Positions 56,632-64,000 of a stretch of DNA of 64,000 nucleotides are shown here, piece after piece. Made by a program: the position numbers and the translations under genes. The stretch is from Labyrinthula sp. Ha. Its lineage: Eukaryota; Sar; Bigyra; Labyrinthulida; Labyrinthulaceae. How positions within the stretch are numbered: the stretch's first letter is position 1; each line of letters opens with the position of its first letter. The notes beneath the pieces are model-generated. The model saw only the letters and a list, made by a program, of their open reading frames with translations, searched no databases and was not told where the DNA came from. Location of the stretch: positions 558,001 to 622,000 of the forward strand of contig JAALGZ010000013.1 in the NCBI GenBank assembly GCA_015227615.1, written 5' to 3'.

Positions 56632-58716
56632 TTTCTGCTGGTGATGTCGTATATTCTTTTTTCTTGTCCGTTTATGAGTTATGATTTCAATACGCAGTGA
56701 AATTGGCGGATAAAGGATTGACCCGTATCACAATTCCATAGCTAGATAGGAATAGTTATCAAAGTAATTTATGGAATAGTTATACCTTGATTATTATCGA
56801 AAGTCTTATCGATAATCAAATTAGCTAGCACTAGTGTAAATACTAGAATAAAGGGAATAATCTATCGATAAATTATTGATAAATTTTTTGTTTGTTTTTG
56901 AGAGATCTAACTCTTCGGATTCTCTTATTAACTATATATCGATATGATGATACCATGTATTGTGGTTAGTAGGAAATATCGTGTAGAAAGTTCCTCGTCT
57001 CGAGAATGGGAATTGACCGGTTTGATGATATTCGAACAGGCGGTTTTTTGAGGAATCGTGCTTGCTCAACGATGCAATGTTGGTGGATATTCCATTCGGT
57101 GGTCATAGAGGCATCGTAGCAGTCGTGATATATTTCAACAATCTATTAACATTTTTGTGATAGTCGCAAAGAGCCGAAAAAAGGTGCGGTGGAGAGTCGT
57201 TCCGATAAATTCCAGTTCATACTGGCCAGAAAATATATGTGTCAGTAGTTTCAAAACGGTATTATACTGGTAATATGTTTTGACGTTTTCATTTCTGTAG
57301 ATACAATTAAAAAAAACTCTTGACGTTAGCAACCAAATATTTTTATCAATACCGATATACGTTCTCTAGGCAGGGATACACCAAGAGCCAGGACCTCAAG
57401 AATTCTGTTTAAACTACTGAATGGTACAACTACTGGGGTAAGACATCACCAAACCTTATCAAAACACCATTAAGACTCTTAGAGTTAAATAGATTACAAC
57501 CAGGTACTGGAACCTTTTACTTTTCTAATAACAAACACTAAGCAGACTCCTAAAGCTTGCACAGAACGTTTCTGTCGGTACACGTTTTCTTAGCTGCTAG
57601 TTGCTCTGTGCTTGGTCAGTATAAATGATTTTAACTAATTACTCCCAGGGTTCTCGACGAAAAACGTAGATAGTAATCACCTATTGTGAGTTTAACAGAA
57701 AATGTCCTCGCGTGCCACAGTGAACGCAAGAATTATGTGGGGGAGATCTCAGTTATTGCCACAGAACGTGGGGAAACAACTTACATAAAAAATATTATCT
57801 TAGTTCAAAAGGACATAAGTTATCAAAATTCAGGGGAAAGTGCTAGCTAATGACTCCAACCAGTTTGACTAGTTCATATTAAAATTCAATGAATTATTTT
57901 GGCTTCGATAATTACCTCAACGGACAAAGGACCTCGAAATTCCAAACCTTGCCAAAGGTATCAGATTTCTTCGACCTGCCTTCAACCTATATTTGAAAAT
58001 ACTTGTCCAGTTTAGCTGCATAAGGCAGCATTTGACCTTTCAGAGTATTTAACTTAACTCTATGGAACTCCTCTTCTTTGCTAAGCTTAGAATTAACGAC
58101 TGTTTATTTTATTTTTGGAGGGGATGAATATTTTGCCGCGCAACTTAGCAAAAGGTGAAGTATTCAAGCCTTTTTGGAAATTATAATGAAGACAAAGTTG
58201 TCAGTAAATAAAAAAAAAATCAGCAGCAGAAACGAGAAATCAATAACGAAGAGTCTCACATCATCAACGTGAGCATGCTTCTTCCATATCACTTTGTCAT
58301 CTTTTTTATTAGAGGGCGGTGCTACTCATGAATGAGCCTTTTTACAGGGCCATATATTCTATAGAAAGGGTAAGGTGTACCTGAAGCGTTAAGAAAATGA
58401 AGTTCAATGGTTACTATTTTGAGCTATTCAATATTTGTGGTTGGGGGGGTTCTTTAGAATCATCGCTCTTGTATGCAGCTGAGATGTTCGCATTCGCGAA
58501 AACAACATTTGTTCTAAGAGGGAAAGGTTTATAAAAAACTGGGTGGTTCGATGGTCTCTCTTTAGAGCAAAACAACCGTTTCCTGCAGCTAGCTTTATAC
58601 AGCGTTAATATGCATATTCGTAATCGGTCGGTTATGACAGAGCAAACAAGAGGTAATTTTAAAAATGATGAGAAGGAACAGAGTTCAGAAGCTGGCATAT
58701 AATGAGTAATGAAAAC
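56632..58716. other. 2.1-kb gene-poor interval
   Basis: No supported gene. The first 300 bp contain inverted ATCGATAA/TTATCGAT words reminiscent of the MITEs. A 129-codon open frame on the minus strand (58803-58414) begins inside the adjacent MITE and lacks motifs. Confidence 0.4.
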
Positions 58717-59192
58717 TAGGGGTGGGATTTGATTTATTAATAATTTATGAACAAGAAATTTCCACACATTTTTTTTTATTGATTCTGATAAGTGCCCAGC
58801 CATTTTAATTGATTATTGATTATCAATTGCTTCTCAAGACAAGCTTGTGTCACACGAACTTTGGTCAAATAGGTAAAAAATCATATTATTTTCGCACCGT
58901 ACTCAAAGCTTCATAAATTTTGCACCTAGCCAACCCAAAAGCTTTTACCGGATTGTTCCCATGACAAGTTGCCAGTTTTTAAAAGTTTTCATACGGTGTA
59001 GAAACTAAGCAAGAAATTATAGAAAATTTGAAACAGAGGTGCATAGCCCATCTTTATTTTGATAGTCTATTGATAATAAAAATGTGATAACAATAATTAG
59101 GTAAAATTAAAAATCCCAGTTCTTTTATTGACAATCAGATTTAAAATGATTATCAAATAATAATTGATAATTCTTTTCAAATCCCACACCTA
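58717..59192. mobile_element. hAT-like MITE, copy 2 (about 476 bp)
   Basis: Ends TAGGGGTGGGATTTGATTTA and, reverse-complemented, TAGGTGTGGGATTTGAAAAG: a hAT-type terminal repeat (family pattern YAGGGGTGGG). Flanks ATGAAAAC and CTGAAAAT share TGAAAA in register, compatible with a decayed 8-bp target-site duplication. The inner GCACCGTA and CACACGAA segments match the 53519 copy. No open frame. Confidence 0.72.
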
Positions 59193-61277
59193 CTGAAAAT
59201 AACGTCTAGCTTCCATAAAATGTTCCAACTCGGGAAATGAGTCTTTGTTTTAGTAAAACCACCAGATTTTACCCATTTTCCATATTGTTCACTTAATTGT
59301 GGCTGTACTCAAACTCTTGGTCCATTTGAACAAGAAGTTTCTTCATATGCTCATGAACTTTAACTCTACAACTAGATTTTTTTGCCAATGCATTCAGCAC
59401 TTCCACGCTCACTCACAGTATCTTAAGAGCTTATGCCGACTCATTAGCCAGTAGGATCATCTAAAATAGTGCCAAGAAACTCTTACTGATAAGAGAGGAT
59501 AAAAAAATATTCGCTTCATTGGAGAAGTCAAAATAATTTCCCCTATCTAAATGCGAAAAAATAATCTATCTACAAGCAACACACTTTGGCCTACTTTGTG
59601 GCATTATCCATTTATAATAGGTTAATTAACTGAGAATAGCTCAATTTCCAAGTTCATTCATGCTAAGAATCCTGAGAATGAGAATGATCCCTTACGGCAA
59701 CATATATTACATCAATACAAAATTAAAAGCAATTTTTTCAACAAATACCCAAAGTAATACCTACTAGTACCATATCATAGGCGGTCCAGACAGGAACTAA
59801 AAAAATAATGTTACGCTGCCCCTTTACCTCAGAATTTCCTGACAGATTCTTGCATAAGTCCGCAAATTTTGGAAAGATTTTGTTCAAACTTGTCAATACC
59901 TTCATACTCTTACCAGAAAGCACCAATTTTATGTCCACGGTATAGAAATTGAATACTCATAGTTCTAAGCTTACCTAGAGCTGGGACAGGACGCATTAAC
60001 TCTGCTGAAAGCTCATTATAGGTGCCTCATGAGAGCTGGAAGAGCTTCATTGTCATTTAAGATGTTATAACGGTTTATAGCTACACTTTTACTCAAGTAT
60101 TTTTCTCTGCAAGCTAACTCTCCACATTTTTTAACGATAGGTTATCATCAAAGTTTCTTACTATGAAGTGAGCTGTTCAAGTACGACAAATATAAAATTT
60201 GAACATAACATACAGTGAAAGACTTCATCCAAATTGAAAACTAAATTTCTGACGTGTGCTTCTTTTCAGATATGTTTATTATTCTCTGAAACTGGAAACT
60301 TTAACTTAACAAAAACATTGTTATTTTAGATTTATGGGCCAATAAAATGATGATATTCAACGCAATCTTTCTTATCAATTTAATCTTTATCATTAGATGG
60401 ATATAAATCTAACATGTTTTTTTCTTTCACACTTGTCAAAAATAAAAACCTTTTGCGTATGTTGTGATATCCTGTTGGTAGCTGTTTAGTTTATGAGAAA
60501 GGGCTTTGTTAGGTTGGTTTTCGAGGGTAACATTTTTGGTTTAATGAGAAGGGTTTTATAAGGAAGGTTATTGAAAGGATGGTATACTAGAAGTCTAAGT
60601 TAGGAAAGTACCAAAAGTGAAAGCGAAAGCAAAAAGAAAAGAGAAAAGAAGAAAGAATATAGATATCGTTTCAAACCCTAAATAACTTGTTTAAGAATTA
60701 AGTTTTTGAGTTCTGGGTAAACTTACCATTGAATAAGACATAACAGCGTATATGTTACTGTCGGCGTGAGCTTGAAGTACTCCTATTTTTCTAGCTGAGA
60801 ACTCCTTAGAAAACCGCGCAGAATAAAAGCCAGACTGCTATGAAAGTGTCCTAATAATTTCATAAAATACTGGAATGAAGTCGAGGTGGTGATCAGAATT
60901 GTTGGAGACAAATTTGGTTACCATTTCAAGTCTTTGAATTGGCTGCCATCTCCTAAAAGCAGAACTATGGGTCCATAACTGTCAAGTTTTATTGGTTCTT
61001 AAAATGTAAATTTGATAAATCACATTGGTTGTTTCGCGACCTTGATAAAGCTTGTTCAAGAAGAAAGAATACTTGGTCGAAGTAAGTTCATTTTATATAT
61101 TGTCGCTATTCGCATAGGTTTTTGGGAAATTCTCGTATATTTTGCGGAACTTCCGCTGAGTTTCCGAAATTCGGGGATTAAAAGAAAAGCCCGAAAATAA
61201 AAGTGTTAAAACTTCAAAACAAAACAGGAAAAATAAAACAAATAATACAACTTGTCGTGCTTTTACTATCTCAAATA
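59193..61277. other. 2.1-kb interval upstream of pirin, no gene seen
   Basis: No supported gene. A polypurine stretch (GAAAGCGAAAGCAAAAAG and on) lies at about 60620-60655. The open frames 61012-61200 and the in-frame 61203-61277 upstream of pirin begin without a conserved start and are taken as leader or intergenic sequence. Confidence 0.4.
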
Positions 61278-62093
61278 ATGGCAATAGAAAAAATTGATAG
61301 AGAAAAACTTTTCGTTAGTGAACCAAGCCCCTACATGTTTGGAAATTCAGCAAACAAGAGAACCAAGGATTGGAACAACGATAACTGGCTCAAGTCACGG
61401 TTCCACTTTTCATTTGCAGAGTACAATGACTGGGATAATTCAAATTTTGGAGTTCTTAGGGTAATGAATGATGATCTTGTTCAACCTTCAAGAGGATTTG
61501 GAACACATCCGCATCAAGATATGGAAATCATGACCTACATTGTCAATGGAGATCTCACTCATCAAGACTCTACAGGAAACAAAGAAACTCTTGGAAGAGG
61601 AAGTGTGCAGTTTATGACAGCTGGAACTGGGGTGTATCATAGTGAAAGAAATGATAATCCCACAACTCCACTTCGGTTCATCCAGATGTGGGTAGTACCA
61701 AGACAAAGAGGATTGGAAGTAAACTACGGAAGTTACAAGGGAGAACTGCAGAAAAGAAGTAGTAAAATTCAACATCTTGCATCAGATGTCAAATCAGAGG
61801 CCAATACGCCAATAAAGGTGAATCAGGACGTTAATCTCCACGTTTCTGAGCTGAAGGAGGGAGAAGCTGTAAGTTTCAAGATTGCCAAGGGAAGGCAAGC
61901 GTATTTTTTAATGGTAGAGAGTGATGAGAAACTTGTCTCTGTTAAATCTGAGGCTGAAGGATCTGGACAATGTACGCACTTACAGCTAAGAAGTCACGAT
62001 GCTGCCAAGATTAAAAGTGGGCAAAATGTTACAGTGACTGCACCAGAAGGAGGAAAAGCTCACTTTTTGTATATGGAGATGAAAGCTCAATAA
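61278..62093 (+). CDS. Pirin-family protein
   Basis: A 271-aa bicupin. Metal ligands of pirin are present: H77 and H79 in GTHPHQDMEI, and H121 and E123 in TGVYHSE, corresponding to the two His, His and Glu that hold Fe in human pirin. The first cupin covers residues ~40-145, the second ~185-265. Pirins act as redox-sensing nuclear cofactors in animals and as quercetinases in some bacteria and plants; which applies here is unknown. The ATG at 61278 gives the usual family N-terminus; an open frame continues 25 codons upstream but only from a GTG. The next gene begins 84 bp downstream in the same direction. Confidence 0.9.
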   Translation: MAIEKIDREKLFVSEPSPYMFGNSANKRTKDWNNDNWLKSRFHFSFAEYNDWDNSNFGVLRVMNDDLVQPSRGFGTHPHQDMEIMTYIVNGDLTHQDSTGNKETLGRGSVQFMTAGTGVYHSERNDNPTTPLRFIQMWVVPRQRGLEVNYGSYKGELQKRSSKIQHLASDVKSEANTPIKVNQDVNLHVSELKEGEAVSFKIAKGRQAYFLMVESDEKLVSVKSEAEGSGQCTHLQLRSHDAAKIKSGQNVTVTAPEGGKAHFLYMEMKAQ

Positions 62094-62177
62094 ATTAAGA
62101 TAGTGTTTATATTATATGCATAAGTTTATCCGTTCTTTTTTGGCCTTGTTTTGTTCGATTTTTTCGTGAAGTTATCG

Positions 62178-62762
62178 ATGAAAAGAGTGTTGAATAAAGA
62201 TGAAATTAATAAAAGGCTGCAAACCTGTTTCGTTGATTTTTTCCCAGATGAATTTGATAAACTACTTTCTGAAGGTGCAAATGTAAATGCTCAATTTGCA
62301 GAATGGGGTGGAAGGAGTCTTTTATCGGAAGCTTGTTGTCGAGGAGAGCAGAGAAAAGTTAGATTTCTGCTAAGTAGGGCAGCAGATGTGAACTTGACTG
62401 ATCAGCTTGGGAAAACCTGTGCACACTACGCGTATGAATGCGGTCATGTAGAACTAGGTAACTGGTTGATCTTCAACACTGAAATTGACATTCATATAGA
62501 AGATACTCAAGGCCGTTCAGTTCTAGATCAACGAAGTCTTGCCTTAACTGAACACGAAACAGATATATTTGGCACTGAAAAAACACTAAAGCCAAATTTT
62601 GGAACTATAGATGTCAATGGATTTTATCCTTTGGAAGAGGAAGAGAAGCAGGTTTCTCCTGAAGAAACATTTGTTCTAGGAGGATTAGGCGTCTCATACG
62701 CCCAGGGATCAGGGCTTTCGGGAACTCGATGGTTGTTAAGATCTAACACGCGTAGACACTAA
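62178..62762 (+). CDS. Small ankyrin-repeat protein
   Basis: A 194-aa protein started at the ATG at 62178 (a longer reading to 62151 would need TTG). Residues ~25-120 hold about three ankyrin repeats: EFDKLLSEGANVNAQ, GRSLLSEACCRGEQRKVRFLLSRAADVNLTD and GKTCAHYAYECGHVELGNWLI. The tail has an acidic stretch (EEEEK) and a Gly/Ser-rich end without a known motif. Ankyrin repeats mediate protein binding; the partner is unknown. The stop lies 9 bp from the stop of the convergent otubain gene. Confidence 0.82.
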   Translation: MKRVLNKDEINKRLQTCFVDFFPDEFDKLLSEGANVNAQFAEWGGRSLLSEACCRGEQRKVRFLLSRAADVNLTDQLGKTCAHYAYECGHVELGNWLIFNTEIDIHIEDTQGRSVLDQRSLALTEHETDIFGTEKTLKPNFGTIDVNGFYPLEEEEKQVSPEETFVLGGLGVSYAQGSGLSGTRWLLRSNTRRH

Positions 62763-62771
62763 AGCTAAAGT

Positions 62772-63539
62772 TTATTGGTATATGATATCATAATGTCCTG
62801 GTCTGTAGAGAAGGCATATAGGATCCTTTACAACAATGTCCAGCTTATCTACGTCAATCTTATACTCGTTAGTTTGGGTGGATGCAGATAAATCCAAATA
62901 CTCAATTGTCACTGGCACACCAATGAAATTACACAAGGCCATAATAGCAATCTGCTCTGCTGGAACTTGCCAGGTTTCAATCTCTTTATGAGCATACTCA
63001 GCAGCTGTTGCAACTTCTGCAAAAGGAGCAAACTTCTCATTCCAATGCTTATGCACATAAGCAGAGGCAATAAGTCGTAACATGTAGATCAAATCCATAC
63101 ATCCTTCATCCGTAAAAAACACAGTTTGAAAATTTTCTACTGTGGGAAAAGAATCCTGAACTCCTTCCTGGAACATTTCAATCGTATCTGAATGCACAAG
63201 GTTTTCAGAAACAAATTTTCTAGTTTCCATACTGATTAACTTCTCTTTCAAAATCTCATACATTTTAGTTCTCTCTTCTCCTTCTAGATTAAATAACACT
63301 TCCTCGAATAAACGAAACGCAAGAGCCCTATAGAAACAGTTTCCATCACCTCTGATTCTCCTGAACGATGTGTATTTTTGTTCCAAGTGTGGCAACTTTG
63401 ATAAGAATTGTGGATTTCCTTCAAAATCCGAATAAAGTGAGCGTAAATTATCCTCTTTCTTTCCTATGATTGCGTTCTTGTTAATTTCTTCAAGAATCTC
63501 TTTTTCCTGCCTTTCTCTGTCTGTTATATCTGTGCTCAT
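62772..63539 (-). CDS. Otubain-like ubiquitin thioesterase (peptidase C65)
   Basis: A 255-aa OTU deubiquitinase of the otubain group. The catalytic centre RGDGNCFYRAL holds D65 and C68, and the C-terminal LLYRPGHYDIIY holds H249 with the usual spacing to the end. The length matches human OTUB1 (about 271 aa), with a shorter N-terminal arm. Otubains remove ubiquitin (OTUB1 prefers K48 chains) and can block E2 enzymes through the N-terminal arm, which is short here. Start at the ATG at 63539. It shares a 174-bp intergenic region with the divergent ALKBH6 gene. Confidence 0.92.
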   Translation of the reverse strand: MSTDITDRERQEKEILEEINKNAIIGKKEDNLRSLYSDFEGNPQFLSKLPHLEQKYTSFRRIRGDGNCFYRALAFRLFEEVLFNLEGEERTKMYEILKEKLISMETRKFVSENLVHSDTIEMFQEGVQDSFPTVENFQTVFFTDEGCMDLIYMLRLIASAYVHKHWNEKFAPFAEVATAAEYAHKEIETWQVPAEQIAIMALCNFIGVPVTIEYLDLSASTQTNEYKIDVDKLDIVVKDPICLLYRPGHYDIIYQ

Positions 63540-63713
63540 TCTTTCCTCTTTTCACACAATAGTTCCGCTATGTATATGATATTTTGTAACCATGCAAATA
63601 CCTAACTTAGTGTTCAATATCCCTCTCGTGATATGTTATCCTTTTTCGAAGTTCTTATCGGTACTATCGGAAACAACAAGAACAACGAAACAGACAGAGA
63701 GAAAGTTTCGAAG
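63540..63713. promoter_or_regulatory. Divergent promoter region, otubain and ALKBH6
   Basis: Only 174 bp separate the two start codons on opposite strands. TATATGATATT near 63571 could be a core element for the leftward gene. Inferred from layout. Confidence 0.45.
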
Positions 63714-64000
63714 ATGGCTCTTGACTACGAGAGGATGATGAAAGAAGCTTTAAGAGAGGCTGAGCAGAAACTCAATAGTAAAGAAGCTAGCATTCCAAAA
63801 TTTTCGTTCTTTCCGATTGACTTAGGCGAGCACCAAGTAATTCTCCAAGCAAATCAATCAAACCCCTCGATGCACTATGTAAGCAATTTTTTGGAGCAAG
63901 AAGAATGTAATACTCTCTTACAGCATCTTTACTCCAAAAATTCGAACTGGATAGATTTGGGATATCGAAAACTCTTGAACCATGGAGGCGTTGCTCACCT
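63714..64000 (+). CDS. ALKBH6: ALKBH6-like 2-oxoglutarate/Fe(II) dioxygenase (3' partial)
   Basis: The first 95 codons are in the window. After a charged helix (EALREAEQKL) the sequence reads MHYVSNFLEQEECNTLL, then WIDLGYRKLLNHGGVAHL, matching the ALKBH6 start (Y-x-x-D/N-F-x-x-x-E-E, then R-K/R-L-x-N-x-G-G-x-x-H). The Fe-binding H-x-D...H lies beyond the window, so activity cannot be judged. The possible donor GTAAGC at about 63880 lies within the conserved YVSNF and is coding. ALKBH6 is an AlkB-family protein of still unsettled substrate. Confidence 0.82.
   Translation, partial: MALDYERMMKEALREAEQKLNSKEASIPKFSFFPIDLGEHQVILQANQSNPSMHYVSNFLEQEECNTLLQHLYSKNSNWIDLGYRKLLNHGGVAH

Noticed and set aside
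56740-56900. A further MITE copy
   Set aside because: It has TTATCGATAA words but neither the TAGGGGTGGG-type ends nor the inner segments of the family.
58414-58803. 129-codon minus-strand open frame
   Set aside because: Its start lies inside a MITE, and no motif or paralogue supports it.
63880-63885. Possible intron donor GTAAGC in ALKBH6
   Set aside because: The bases encode part of the conserved YVSNF motif, and the frame continues with family sequence.

Overview
This window comes from an AT-rich nuclear genome, probably of a small single-celled eukaryote. The standard code fits: TAA, TAG and TGA all end real genes here. Several genes carry unusually short introns of 27-30 nt with GT...AG ends, and the housekeeping genes at both edges are tightly packed. 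The lineage is not certain. A Pro/Thr-rich stalk of the kind common in stramenopile surface proteins (290-aa membrane protein) and a bacterial-type RF2 for an organelle are compatible with a stramenopile or a related protist. No rRNA, tRNA or CRISPR was seen.

Left edge (0-5.4 kb): UPF2 (nonsense-mediated decay; its 5' end lies outside the window), an organellar release factor 2 convergent with it, and a short HEPN-like protein with a CaaX prenylation box.

Centre (5.9-50.8 kb): an accessory locus built around a lineage-specific leucine-rich-repeat (LRR) family. There are two intact type II membrane LRR genes (29.8-31.8 and 36.4-38.4 kb), two 5'-truncated copies (7.1-8.6 kb on the minus strand, 49.2-50.6 kb on the plus strand), two 340-aa soluble partners that follow the LRR genes (5.9-6.9 and 32.0-33.0 kb), and two copies of a 290-aa single-pass membrane protein (8.8-9.7 and 48.1-49.0 kb). 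The outer copies form a large inverted duplication whose arms also carry a diverged 2-kb non-coding repeat (12.4-14.6 kb against 42.4-44.5 kb). A block with a TGACGTCA palindrome follows every LRR copy. Patchy similarity among the copies suggests gene conversion. Inside the locus lie a decayed LINE (15.1-18.5 kb), a hAT remnant, two Mutator-like (MULE) elements with recognisable terminal repeats (38.5-41.8 and 45.1-48.0 kb), a divergent Ras-like GTPase in five exons, a two-exon CAP/SCP-domain gene and two unrecognised genes.

Right edge (54-64 kb): a three-domain coactosin/ADF-H protein, a TLC-domain membrane protein, two hAT-like MITEs, pirin, an ankyrin-repeat protein, an otubain deubiquitinase and the start of ALKBH6. 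Here the genes are again close, with convergent or divergent pairs.

The most interesting candidate system is the LRR surface-receptor locus: intact expressed-looking genes, truncated copies that could serve as sequence donors, paired soluble proteins behind a shared control-like block, and an inverted-duplication layout.
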